A stretch of DNA of 64,000 nucleotides. Origin: Balanoglossus misakiensis (taxonomy: Eukaryota; Hemichordata). Positions within the stretch are counted from its first letter, which is position 1; the number at the start of each line of letters is the position of its first letter. The DNA lies in the NCBI GenBank assembly GCA_040954595.2, contig CM082580.2:12276001-12340000 (forward strand), given 5' to 3'. Positions 1 through 11,628 of the stretch are shown here, piece after piece. Made by a program: the position numbers and the translations under genes. The notes beneath the pieces were generated by a model. The model did not search any database. It saw only the letters and a list, made by a program, of their open reading frames with translations, and had not been told where the DNA came from.

Positions 1-36
1 TTTATAACAACGTTTTACCTATGGTAAATTTCACAG

Positions 37-1702
37 CTAATCATTCGGGTGTACACCGAGTGCGGAAGTTCCAAGACGGTGCTCATTGATGAGAGCATGA
101 CGAGTCGCGATGTATGTCATTTACTGGTGGATAAGAACCATTACGAAGAAACGCCAAACTGGGTTCTCGTGGAGAGATTACCTGACCTCTACATGGGTAA
201 GTTGTCCTGCTTTCAATTTCCAGGGCTCCTTTTCAGTTATAATTAAATGACTTGGAACTTTCTCTCAACGAAGTCACAGAACTACGTAATGCAAATGAGA
301 TGTAATTCACAGTCATAAGTGCACTAAAGCTGACCTTGCCTGCCATTTGCAGACAATATCTGTCCATTATCGGCTGAAGAAATGAAAAGGAGAACTTCCT
401 TGAATTACTTAATTGACTCTGTTGTAAACATGAAAGGATGCCATCTGGGTAGTCTGCAAGTCATTAAGATAGAAAGTCTCTTGTATGACCTCCAGGAACA
501 GTATATGTGTAATGCATGAATGCATGTGAGGCTGGCTTTATCCTCTGGTCTTAACTTCAGGAAATCCTGAATATTTAGAGGGAATTGATTCATAATGAAC
601 AGTAAAAACTGTAAGGTACCATATTTCTACCCAGTCATATACACGTAATTTTTTTCCTCGGTCACCCTTACAGAGAGGATACCAGAAGACCATGAACACA
701 TAGTTACTGATGTACTCTTGCTGTGGCCAAGGGAAACCAACAACACACTACTCTTCATGGAGAAACGAGAAAAATATGCCCTTTTCAAAAACCCACAGGT
801 AAGGTCTTCACCAGCTGTCATAGTTCGAACCCTCAAAAGTGAAATTGCAAAAACAGTTTTGAAATGAGCCTGTAATATTTTGTTGTCAGTGGATGCCAAG
901 TTTGTCCAGCTTTTTGTGTTGTGAATATTGGGTGATGTTTTGTGACTTTCTCTATTTTCAGCATTATCTACTGTCAGCCAAGTCCTCGAATACTGCTCAA
1001 GAATTTGCGGAGAAGACAAAGCAAGATTTGATTGATGAATTTTTTCTGAGTGGTGCTAATTCAGTTGTTGAACTGGAAGGCTTTCTGTTTCTCAAGGCAG
1101 AAGGCAAAAAGTCATGGAAGAAACATTTCTGTATGCTAAGAGGATCAGGGATATATTATTGTCCCAAGGGAAAATCGAAGGTAGGGCAGCTTTGTGTTTT
1201 GTTATCCAGTTTAACATTCTCCGAGTTCTTGTGCAGTTTTCATATATGTATACACATTTTGCACCAGTTGAAACTTTTGATGATTATGAGAGAGAACTTT
1301 GTTGTCTATTGAAAATATTGGAAAAGCAAGAAATGAAACAATGAATTATATATAATCCGTGTATTTTGCCTTTTTTTGCAGTCATTGAAAGATCTTGTCT
1401 GCTATGTACAGTTTGAACACGTCAATGTCTACAATGGTGTTGGCTGGAAGAAGAAGTACAAGGCACCGACTGATTTCTGTTTTGCTTTGAAGGTAAATAA
1501 AAACAATTCTTATTGCTCCTAAATTCACCGACATCTCCTCGTGTTATTTCTGAATGAACTGCACGATATCTGAATTGTAATTTCTGAATTTGACATTTTG
1601 CAGCATCCACAAATTATGCAGAAGTCCAAATACATCAAATACATGTGTGCGGAAGACTACAGGACAGCTCAGCGATGGATAACAGGAATTCGCATTGCAA
1701 AA
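37..1702 (+). other. RAPH1: RA-PH tandem module of the RAPH1-like gene (exons 1-5 in window)
   Basis: Exons 37-196 and 674-798 encode the Ras-association fold, ending in a segment that reads LFMEKREKYALFKNPQ, a conserved MRL-family feature. Exons 962-1180, 1382-1492 and 1604-1702 encode the RA-PH linker helix and the PH domain. The PH domain starts at VVELEGFLFLKAEGKKSWKK, whose basic cluster fits phosphoinositide binding. It ends with the C-terminal helix QRWITGIRIAK. Exon phases are 1, 0, 0, 0 and 0. In known MRL proteins RA and PH form one rigid unit, and the tight spacing here fits that. Confidence 0.93.
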
Positions 1703-4700
1703 GTATGTCCATCTTTCTTGTTACATGTTAATTGCACTGGGACCGTAACAGAGTGGCCAAGATATAGAGGTGGCCACTATAAACACAGGTTTGTCTGTAA
1801 ATTTGGTGTGGTACAACACAGTCTATGCTTAACAATAGTAAGTGCTATGTAAGCCAGTATAAAGTCTGCCTATAATGGAAAAACTTTCCACACCACAGTA
1901 TTATTAGGTCCCCATTGGGTATATGTATACCATATGGATCTTATGGAATCAGCAGCATCTGTATGTTCTTTTTGCTCTGTTGTTATCACAGTGTGGGAAG
2001 CAGCTACACACCAACTACGAACAGACCTTGAAAGAGATGTCGGACTACACCAGCAACTTGGGCAGCATGCGAAGCAGCGACACCAGCTCCATGGCCAGCG
2101 TCCAATCAAGTGCAAGCTCCCAAGGATCACAGAGCTCCCAAGGTAGCTCACTCACCAGTGCCCATTCCAGCCCAGGCTCCCAGAGTCCTGCCGCCACCTC
2201 CTCCTCCAACACCTCGCCGGCACCACCCAGTCTTCCTCCTAAGACTAGTTTACGGTTTCAAAACACGCAAAAACGTTCGCCTATACCTGAGTGCATGAGT
2301 ACCACTGTTTACACTAATACTAATAGCGCATATCAAGGTAAGACCAAATCTTATTCTCAAATTGCCCCACCCCTCTCCCCCATTACAAAAGTTCATATGG
2401 CCTTGGTCTGTATACAATGACGGTCACGTCATATTTTTTATCAATCATCACATCATATCATAACAAAATTCACAGTCACACTTGTTTTGCCTGTTTGTAA
2501 TGTCTGTCATTGTTCAACACTGTATTAAACATGAAAAGTCCTTAACTACCTCTTTTCTCTTGGTCTGAGTAATTTTTGTTTTCAAAATGTGCCTGTTTAT
2601 TTTTTAAATACATTATGTCACTCTGATAACCTTTTTCCTTTTCAGTTCTATAATGTCGTTTTACACAAACACTCATTATCGTCTGTATTTTACTTTGATG
2701 TGAATGTTTTGACTAATTTTCTCACTTCAATACAGGTCACACAGTTTATGTTCACACGTCTCATGTTTGCATGCCCAATATACGTGTCACTTTTATTTTT
2801 CCTTTCTAGGGGTCCTTTTATCTTTATCTTCCAAGCATTTGATGTGTTAACAAAAGATCTAGATACATGTTTATGCAACCTTATTGTAATTTGATCATGC
2901 ATGGTTGTACTTATTTTAAATATTGCCTGTTGTATCTGGTAAATGTAATGTCTTTGGGAACTTTCAGTACTGCAGCGCAATGCAGTTGTAAGCAAATGTT
3001 ATCGAAGAACATTGTTGACATGAAATTCAACTTCTCTCAATTTCTGTCTGCAGAAGCAAGTGGCACTGGCAGCATCAGCAGTCGAAGTAACACAATGTCG
3101 CAGACACACAAAAGTGTCGGTGATGTCTTCGCGTCTGCTTGGAAGAAAGGCAGTGAATTGCAACAACAGCAGCAAAAGGTGAGGAACTATAGTTCTCTTC
3201 AGTTTGCAAGGGAATTTTTTAGTCCTTGGGTGCCGTGCATAGTAATGGGATATTTCATGTGCAAAACTTCTACACTGCTCAGTTTTTTGCAAACATTTTC
3301 CTTAGACATTGTGGTGGGAAATATAACGTTAAGAATAATGGTGCTGGGACATGTGCCATGCATTGCCACTATAAAGCTCACATCGGTGATACTGTGTATA
3401 CATACAGCTGGTAGATCACATGCTGTCATCTTCAGATAGACAACATTGAGACATTTCTGTGAAGATTCCAGTCTCTATATGCACTATTTCCACTGACTTT
3501 ATAGAAACTTTTACATTGTATAAAGCATTTTACTCTGACTGACAAGTTCAGACACTTGGGCAGTCTTTGAGGGCCACCAACACAAAATCTCTAACCACAG
3601 ATTATCAAGTTCACTGTCAACACGCAGTGACTGACAGGTACTCGTGTAATTCCTCTGCAGGATGATCGAATGTCTGTGTCGTCTGTGGCAACACAAGACA
3701 GTGACTTTTCAGAACCAAAGAGTCAGGTAGGAAAGCTGTATAGAGACACCAAGAGTGGTGAATGAATAGTGCATGTAGATCCCCCCGTAGAATGTGTGAG
3801 GTCAGTAGTGTTTATATTTTCTTTGCATGGCAATCATTTCATCTCTGCTGTCTGCTCTCTGCTGTCACCTGTAGTAAATTGCATGATTCACCGCTGTATG
3901 CTTTGCATGCGTAAGTGATGGTGTTGTGGGAATCTCATAGAACAGTATATGGCAGCCTGATTATTGTTTTGCTGGGTCCGAGTTTTCCTTTTACACTGGC
4001 CCTGTGAGAACAGAACCTTGTGTTTGGTGTTGAATTTATAGTGCAATCTGTGTAAGATCAGTGTCGTGTGTCCAATGTCTGTTGTGATAGCCCAGTCAAC
4101 TCACTGTCCTGGGTCCAGTGTCTACCACTGTTGAAGTAGCCCAGACAGGTCAGTGTACATGTAGATCCTGTGGTGTCAGCCTATTCTGCAGTAATCCAGT
4201 GATATATCCCTTAACATATGTGAAACGAAAAATGTTAAGAGTAAAGTCTTCCCATACATGCATGAATGATGTATGTGATAACACACCTTATAAATGCAGA
4301 TATCAAGCTATCTTATTGAAATCTCACGACTAATCTAACACCAGGAAGATCTGCTGGTAATGACTTTGGTGCTGTCAGTAATTCATAATAATCAGTCTTT
4401 ATGACAAATACTAAAATGACTAACTACAGGTATTTAAAAAATACTAATAGCATGAACGTTTATTACTCTGTTGTCAGATATTATTGTCAGTCACTTTGAT
4501 CTGACGAAAAAGTATTTCAATTTTGAGTAGGTGATAAAATTCTCTGCGTTTAAAATTCACGCACTGACTCCACTTTTGTTTTGCATTTCACAGAGTTCTA
4601 GAAGTAGCAGCATGTCAATTAGCAGCGGCAGCACTAACTCACAGATATGGCAGAGGGAGAGGGATCTGGCACCACAGGGAAGGCAAACAATTGCTGGAAT

Positions 4701-5646
4701 ACCCTTGCAAGGCATATTGAAACCCTCACCACATCCACAGAAAGTGGAGGCGCCAAAACAGCACCCGGACATGGACATCCAGTCGCAGCTTTTGCAGTTG
4801 GAATTGGATCTGGAAAAACAATCGTCGACAGAGACGGTCTCGCACCCGCAGCCCGGAGCCGTGAGGTTGCCGGGTTTCCCGATGTCGCCCTCGAAGAGGG
4901 GAACCGACGAGATTGACGGCAATGCCAACCAAGTTCCGGTGACTACAGTTAAAGTCACAGCGAGAGACAGGGAGGCTGTGTCGGTTACCGTCAAGCCCCC
5001 GACCGGACTGACCAAACACGAGTCCTTGAAAAAGGAGAAACCTCCACCACCGCCGAAGAGGACTGGAGACGCCATGTCCAGAAGCGCATCCGTGGGCAAC
5101 TATAAAGGGATTAGCCCGACACGGGATAGCCAAAAACGCGTCCAATTCAGGGACGATCCAGAGGTCGACATGCCACCCCCACCTGCCAGGATACCGACAC
5201 CACCGCCCACAGACACTGACCCCTTGCCCCCTCCCCCGTTTCCCAGTAACGTGCCACCACAGAGGGTGACCACCCCCACGACGCCTAGTTTTCCCAGTCC
5301 CCCGCCGCCACTGACACCAAGCTTAGCCAACATCGCGTCACCGTCAACCCCAGACTTTCCGGCACCACCTCCCCTTTCCGCAAGCGTGGACGAGGCGGAC
5401 ATCACCCCCATGATGAGACCCAAATCGGCAAGTGCTGGAGAGAAAATCGGACACCTAACTGTAAACCCGGGATTCCTGGCCGACCTCAACAAGGCCGTGC
5501 AGGGTCAGCCACATTCGCCGTCGGCGTTACCACAGCAACAGCAGCACAGCGGTAAAAAGCAACCCCCTCCGCCACCAAAGAGAAGTGGGGGTTCATTGAG
5601 CAAAGGAAAGAAATTACCACCCCCTCCCCCTCAAAGATTTACTTGA
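37..5646 (+). CDS. RAPH1: MRL-family adaptor (lamellipodin/RIAM/MIG-10 type), 5'-truncated, nine exons
   Basis: Nine exons join in phase: 37-196, 674-798, 962-1180, 1382-1492, 1604-1702, 1992-2337, 3054-3178, 3661-3726 and 4594-5646 (TGA). They give 767 residues and every intron is GT-AG. The order is RA domain (about residues 1-80), PH domain (about 131-238), a Ser-rich linker, then a long proline-rich tail. This RA-PH pair is diagnostic of the MRL family. These proteins bind Ras-family GTPases and phosphoinositides at the plasma membrane and recruit Ena/VASP for actin assembly at lamellipodia. The tail motif PGFLADLN and the linker segment VFASAWKKG resemble vertebrate lamellipodin more than RIAM, although a single pre-duplication orthologue would be expected in an invertebrate. 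The first exon opens at an acceptor (CACAG, ending at 36), so the N-terminal talin-binding and coiled-coil part lies upstream of the window. Family assignment is secure; RAPH1 versus APBB1IP is an inference. Confidence 0.95.
4594..5646 (+). other. RAPH1: Proline-rich terminal exon of the RAPH1-like gene
   Basis: This single exon of 350 codons follows the acceptor ending at 4593 (TTTCACAG) and runs to TGA at 5644-5646. It carries repeated PPPPPK/PPPPPP runs suited to SH3 and profilin binding. Two FPxPP-type motifs, FPSPPPP near 5290 and FPAPPPL near 5356, are the kind of EVH1 ligand used to bind Ena/VASP. The PGFLADLN motif near 5468-5490 matches the conserved C-terminal motif of lamellipodin. 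The exon is much more GC-rich than the introns around it. The long antisense frames across it follow from this composition. Confidence 0.9.
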
Positions 5647-6800
5647 GCATGAAACTTCACACAAAATTACCTTTATAACTAATTCTCACGTTGTGAGACA
5701 CACTGCAACTTTACAACTCACTTGCATGAAAGATATAACCTTTACATATATATTTATTTTCAGTATGTTTTGTAGAAAAGGTAATTACTTCATTTGAAAA
5801 AAATAGATTTAACAAAAAGTCTCAGAAAAACTTCTGACTTTTTTGGTCAAAATTAAAAACAGATCATTCAATGCTTTACCTGTGGGACAAACAGGAATTT
5901 TGAGTGCATTCAACAAAACTTTTTTTTATGATCCAGTGATTTACAAACCATTACTTTTCTGTATAGAAATTATAATATCAGATACTAGATAGAGAGTATA
6001 TGAGAAAATATACCAGTCAATTTTAGCTTTACTCAAAGATACATTCACTTGAATGAGGATGTTTGCTTTCTCCCATTTTGCATGCGTTTGTACATCCTCA
6101 TGATTGGTAATAGATCTGCAGAGTCAAACTGCAAGTGTGGATATTATGACACGCGTATAGTTCTGGATTGTTTTAAGATGATGTGGAAGCTGTCCATATT
6201 GAAATCATTGTTATCAGAAAAGTACTGTATAATGATCATGATTTTTTTATGAAACTGTCCAAAATTCAGTTTGAACACAACTCATAACCAAAAATTTTGT
6301 ATATGAAAACATTTCTTTTTCGTTTTTTTGTTAATTATTTCAATTTGATTGCTTTTCTTTTTCCATTAATGGTATTTTTCGTATAAATGGTATCATTAGT
6401 ATATTCAATTTAGATTTCGTTTTTTGATAATCTTTTTATTTCAACAATATAGTTTCAAAATATTTAGTATACAATAATAAACAAATGAGTGACAATTGCA
6501 GTTTCATTTGAATGTGTCAATATTTTTATAATAACCACTGTCCCTCATAAATTTTAATAAGATTTCCAAGCTGCCAAAGTAAACAACTGATACAATATTT
6601 ATTAAAACATTTTCTTTTTAAACGATGTATGCAGTTGTACATTTGAAGCAGTAGGCATTTATCCTGTACTCTTCTGAATCAATAAAAACAACTCATCATG
6701 TTATTAAATTTTTGTAATGACAATAAAGATTTGCAAATAGCTTGCCAAGTATAAATGGAGAACTTTGCCACTCTCTGCAGTCGTGAAGAAAAAAGAAAAA
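5647..6800 (+). other. RAPH1: 3'UTR of the RAPH1-like gene with candidate polyadenylation signals
   Basis: AT-rich sequence follows the stop codon with no convincing coding potential. AATAAA hexamers occur at 6476-6481, 6681-6686 and 6722-6727, and a GT-rich stretch lies near 6828-6860. Cleavage just downstream of the last pair would give a 3'UTR of about 1.1 kb. The hexamers are seen directly; which one is used is an inference. Confidence 0.55.
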
Positions 6801-8200
6801 TTATATTTGTGAGACGTGCCAAATATCTGTGATGTTGTGATATTTGATGTAAATCTTAAAATATGCATGACCAATTGTATTTGATGTTTACTGAAATGTT
6901 CCTTTTTCCAACCCCATGTATATTAGATGTTTGCAAAGACACTGCCTTCTCTCTTTGTATGTCAACAAATATATTCCTCTCTCGTGGCCTTGTATGAGCT
7001 TATCACCGAACATTGACAAGTGAAATCATTGCTCTAGCTCCTTATTTGTTCAATGGAAAGATAATTAATAGATTTTCTTATATTTCCATTTTTTTCAATT
7101 CATTTCACATATTCTTTCTGTGCAAACTCTGCAATCTTAAAAAATGCACTGTCCAAGAAATGTGTAAACTGAAAAACAGGCACTCCTTCAATCAGACTGA
7201 TCATGGTGTAGTAACAATCAAAACCACTTATTTACAACCATTTTCCGTAGCAAAATCAAAACACAAAACACCTATTACTTAGCAGAGCCTCCACCAGTCT
7301 TCCATTCGGAAATATTTACGGCACTTGATATTGGATTAGAAAGAGATAGCAAAAACAGTTTAAAGACACATACTATCTTTTGGCATAGCGATAAATATCT
7401 CCATTGTATCAAATGGGAAAACACAAGTTGCAGTCCCTTGTGTCTGTTCAAAACTGTTGATTTAGGAAGTGTATTACTTAATCATTAGAAGTATCTGTCA
7501 TCAACTCCATGAAACTCATTCTGTACTATATTATGTACATTGTTATATCTATATATATAATCTATGGCAGTGTATGCTATTTGTAAACTGCTGAGGGCAT
7601 TGCAGAGAACAGCAGTTCAGAGCTCATTAATTCAAATTCAGACAATTTGGATAGTTTAAAATTTTCTCTAACTTGACATCATATGGTATATTTTTAAAAG
7701 AGTTTTTGCTGTCACTATACATAATGTAAATTTTTTCCTATTTTCTTTAAAGTATCGAATGCAAATTGTGGTCTTTTTGAGATTTGAAGAAATTATTTGA
7801 CTTGATTTTCTGTTCAGCCATTTGTCGTATCAGTGCTGTAGGGGTCCTCAGAGAAACTAGCAAATCCAAGCGTCTTTAATATTGTATGTAAAGTTAGTTT
7901 AATCTGACCAGTGTGAAAAGTCATACGAGAAAACTTCCATTTACAAAAAGTGGAAACTTTGAATTTGCACCCCTTGTAATGATTAGGTTTGAATCCCTGA
8001 CACCAATGTAAAATTACTGCAATGATGAGTGCATATATGAATAAAAATTTTTTTAAAAAGTTCATCCTGGTCTTGACTTTAATGCTTGCAAATGCATATA
8101 GAAACCTTATTGTGCATTTCTTGATACCGCTTGTAATCAAGTATTAAGGTGACATTGATGAAAAGTGATTTTTGCCAAATTTTACTTTTTACAAACTCCG
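6801..8200. other. AT-rich intergenic spacer, nothing recognised
   Basis: Short open frames here have no coding character, no recognisable domain and no credible splice context. I see no RNA gene or transposon ends. It separates the RAPH1-like 3' end from the minisatellite. Confidence 0.5.
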
Positions 8201-9203
8201 TCAGAAACTGGTAAGAAAGATGCCAAAAACCGGCGAGAACGACGTCAGAAAGTGGCCACAAACCGGCGAGAACGACGTCAGAAACTGGCCACAAACCGGC
8301 GAGAACCATGTCAGAAACTGGCCAGAAACCGGCGAGAACGACGTCAGAAACTGGCCAGAAACCGGCGAGAACGACGTCAGAAACTGGCCAGAAACCGGCG
8401 AGAACCATGTCAGAAACTGGCCAGAAACCGGTGAGAACCATGTCAGAAACTGGCCAGAAACCGGCGAGAACCATGGCAGAAACTGGCCAGAAACCGGCGA
8501 GATGCATGTCAGAAACTGGCCAGAAACCGGCGAGAACCATGTCAGAAACTGGCCAGAAACCGGCGAGAACCATGTCAGAAACTGGCCAGAAACCGCCGAG
8601 AACCATGTCAGAAACTGGCCAGAAACCGCCGAGAACCATGTCAGAAACTGGCCAGAAACCGGCGAGAACCATGTCAGAAACTGGCCAGAAACCGGCGAGA
8701 ACCATGTCAGAAACTGGCCAGAAACCGGCGAGAACCATGTCAGAAACTGGCCACAAACCGGCGAGAACCATGTCAGAAACTGGCCACAAACCGGCGAGAA
8801 CCATGTCAGAAACTGGCCACAAACCGGCGAGAACCATGTCAGAAACTGGCCACAAACCGGCGAGAACCATGTCAGAAACTGGCCAGAAACCGGCGAGAAC
8901 CATGTCAGAAACTGGCCAGAAACCGGCGAGAACCATGTCAGAAACTGGCCAGAAACCGGCGAGAACCATGGCAGAAACTGGCCAGAAACCGCCGAGAACC
9001 ATGTCAGAAACTGGCCAGAAACCGCCGAGAACCATGTCAGAAACTGGCCAGAAACCGCCGAGAACCATGTCAGAAACTGGCCAGAAACCGCCGAGAAACT
9101 GGCCAGAAACCGCCGAGAACCATGTCAGAAACTGGCCAGAAACCGGCGAGAACCATGTCAGAAACTGGCCAGAAACCGCCGAGAACCATGTCAGAAACTG
9201 GCA
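8201..9203. repeat. 33-bp minisatellite array, about 29-30 units
   Basis: A 33-bp unit with the core CAGAAACTGGCCAGAAACC followed by GGCGAGAACCATGT repeats head to tail. The period is exactly 33 over most of the array. One shortened unit near 9080-9105 lacks about 11 bp and shifts the frame. Variants fall in runs: CACAAACC instead of CAGAAACC in four consecutive units (about 8750-8880) and in the first two units; CCGCCG instead of CCGGCG in two blocks; GACGTC instead of CATGTC near the left end. Because 33 is divisible by 3 and the unit has few stops, several frames on both strands stay open. Those reading frames are artefacts of the repeat. The array lies between the convergent RAPH1-like and UBR3 genes. 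Confidence 0.97.
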
Positions 9204-9260
9204 ATTGTGGACCCCGCCCTGGGGGAACGGCGCGGTGATAGTTTATTGGATTAAGCCGAG

Positions 9261-9500
9261 GGAAGATTACAAATCTCAAAAACATACTAACGTACTCACG
9301 CGCAAAGATGATCGGTATTAAATAAGCCACTCCCAGGTTATACTAGTATATTTTTTTGATAAAATTTTATGTGAATAAGGATCGGAAGATTACAGATCTC
9401 AAAAACATACTATGGTACGCACGCGAAAAGTTGATCGGTACTGATTAAACACTCCCAGCTTCTACTTGTATATTTTTTATTAAATTTTATTGCAGTAAGG
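9261..9500. repeat. Imperfect tandem duplication of about 120 bp
   Basis: Two adjacent diverged copies start with GGAAGATTACARATCTCAAA at 9261 and 9384. Both then carry AACATACTA, an ACGCACGCG-like segment, GATCGGTA, CACTCCCAG, a GTATATTTTTT run and AAATTTTAT in the same order. The offset is about 123 bp. It follows the minisatellite after a short GC-rich segment (9205-9245). The origin is unknown; it may be the remnant of a repeated element. Confidence 0.75.
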
Positions 9501-9705
9501 GAAAAGAGAAAAGGTGTCTATATTTCTTACTTATTAAATTTTGTTTGAATTCTGCATAATGAAAATAGACTTGGTTGATACTGGGGCTTTTTAATGTCGA
9601 TATCGCTTACTTGTACATCATGCTTGAAACCTCATAGCATCCACGTGGAATGTACAAACACTAGCCTCGCACACTTGCAGCTGCTTGACAGGGTTGACTA
9701 ATTGG

Positions 9706-10110
9706 TCAAATGTTCACTTGGTTCCGTTCTCCACTTGCTGCAGGAATCTGTGACAAATAATAAAAGAAGTCAATGAAAACACAAGTGATAAACCTATCCG
9801 CTGAATGCCCAGTGAAAATACAATGTAGGCTGCTCGCAAAGTACAATGTACGAGATTTATAAGTAAATAAAAACTAAATCGGTGTCTAGACTGTCTGGAT
9901 TCTAGACTATCCGTAACTCACCACAATTTAACCTATAGGTCTAGTTAATAACTGAGTAATTATGTCTACTTCTGTTTCTTTACTTACCGCGGCTTTTACG
10001 GCAAAATAAACAGCGGAGAAATTCTCCGCATCCGCATCTAAACTCGTGCAACGTGCAGCAACGTGGTCGTCTCTTACGAATATTCCCGGATGGTAGACAG
10101 AAATTTCCAT
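9706..10110 (-). CDS. Tentative two-exon small ORF (54 aa), unrecognised
   Basis: On the - strand an ATG at 10110 opens a 41-codon frame to a strong donor (GCG|GTAAGT, exon end 9988). An acceptor with a pyrimidine tract (TTTGTCACAG) then opens a second exon at 9747 that keeps phase 0 and stops at 9706. A TATAAA lies 62 bp upstream of the ATG. A second frame across the same two exons is also open and is rich in cysteine and arginine (CC then CGC spacing, after RKRR), but it has no ATG and no signal peptide. The product matches no family I know. Without transcript evidence this could be a noncoding RNA, part of a mobile element or chance. No function is assigned. Confidence 0.2.
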
Positions 10111-10171
10111 GTCCAGGTGGTCCAGGTGACTTGAACCAATCAGCAACGAGATTGGTTTTATTCTTCGAAAC

Positions 10172-10177
10172 TTTATA
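10172..10177 (-). promoter_or_regulatory. Possible TATA box for the small - strand transcript
   Basis: TATAAA on the - strand (TTTTTATAAAG context) sits 62 bp before the candidate ATG. Just downstream is a short inverted pair, AACCAATC and GATTGGTT (about 10138-10161), that includes CCAAT-type motifs. This is only suggestive. Confidence 0.2.
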
Positions 10178-10360
10178 AAAAGGATTGCTCTGGCGTCTCA
10201 AGTCAAGCGGCCCGCATCAAAAGTGTTGTTACAAAGCTGTCAAAATGTCATATTGGTTTTATTTGTATTTTGCCAGACGGTGTTGGGGCAACAGACCTTG
10301 GTCAAGAAAAGATTTGGTCCAGACATACCATTGCCAATAACTGACACCAGAGGGCGTAAT

Positions 10361-11628
10361 GATAAATAAAAGAACTGCTGAGCATGTCTTGCTTTATTTA
10401 CTAGATACTATTTCTACACAACACTCTGTAAAAACCAAACAGTGCGAATATGTACAGAATTTACAAAGAAAATCACTGCTCTCCATCAAAATGAATACAC
10501 TAAGTAATGTACAATATACTCAGGCTAAAATCTACATAAGTTCAATGCAGTCAGATATTACACAACATTACATGTGTGGTGTATTATGCTACGAAAAAAG
10601 TGGGATGGTTATAAACTAGAGAACAAAAGTCAAAATCTTGTACTATGAAAATACTGCATATACGTTTATTTGCAGACTTGCCTTTGTTATGTGATGCAAA
10701 CATTGGAATTTTCACCTAGAATCTATTCTAGCATAAAAGAGGGTCCATCAAAAAAAAAAGACAGTAAAATCCTGTATAAACAAAGATTATATCAATTATG
10801 CTTTGTACCTGATTGAAGGAGAAATGAATATTCCTTTGATAGCACACCTGTGAAACAAAAATTTGAACAGGGTACAGAAATCATCCATGTAATGTAACGC
10901 CTTGGCAGGTGAGAGCCAGTGCCATTTACAAAATTAATACTCAAGGTATTCAGTTTTACATCTCCCAAAGTTAACAGCATCTTGTCTTATCTTGCCTACA
11001 ATGTATACGTCTTTCAGCTTTCTGAGAAATTGAATGAAATTGTCACATTCATTGCACACCTGTATATTATAAACACCAGGGGTATAAGCAACTTAAACCA
11101 GTTCTACAAGTTGTAATTAAAAAGTGATATCTGACTCCACCGGAGCACACAAAAAATGTCAAATGAAGTTAGCAATCGTCACCATTCCACTGTTTTAATA
11201 TACAAATTATGGTTACATTATAATATTGTATCATTTTCTCCACCTGGACATGTCTGTACATCATTGCTTCACACACCCCGCAATCGCTCATACCTCCACG
11301 TGATCTAGCCGTAAACGAATTGACTGTGGAGACACTCTTTCATATCTGCTCAAGAGTAGAGGGTATCTGTCCACCTACACTGTATAGACTCTTCCATCAC
11401 AAGACAAGAAACATACTTTCTTGAATCAATGGATATTTACAATGTACATGTAATTGCCTTCAAAATCTTATATGTTTGACGAGTACAACTGACAACGTCA
11501 CAATTTTTTTTCAACAAAAAAAGTACAACTACTTCATTTGATTATAATAAGCAAAACTTATAGCCCTTGCAAAGTAAACCGTGATAATCATTTTCGGCGC
11601 TTCGAGGTGCATGTATTCATACATGTAT
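10361..11628 (-). other. UBR3: 3'UTR and flank of UBR3
   Basis: This AT-rich sequence lies downstream of the UBR3 stop codon (11629-11631). AATAAA on the - strand occurs at 10665-10670 and 10393-10398, so the 3'UTR may be about 1.0-1.25 kb long. No other gene is evident. Confidence 0.5.

Noticed and set aside
2867-3439. 190-codon + frame around 3.0 kb as an independent gene
   Set aside because: Only 3054-3178 is an exon, with acceptor, donor and phase matching the RAPH1-like chain. The rest is intron.
4557-5492. Antisense frames of 130-180 codons over the proline-rich exon
   Set aside because: The Gly-rich antisense translation mirrors Pro codons of the RAPH1-like gene. It has no domain or splice support.
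8201-9203. CRISPR-like array
   Set aside because: Units are contiguous with no variable spacers, and the genome is clearly eukaryotic. It is a minisatellite.
8079-9330. Long open frames on both strands (about 330-360 codons) across the minisatellite
   Set aside because: They are a product of a 33-bp unit divisible by three and free of stops. Several frames are open at once, and the protein is a pure 11-residue repeat that changes frame at the shortened unit.
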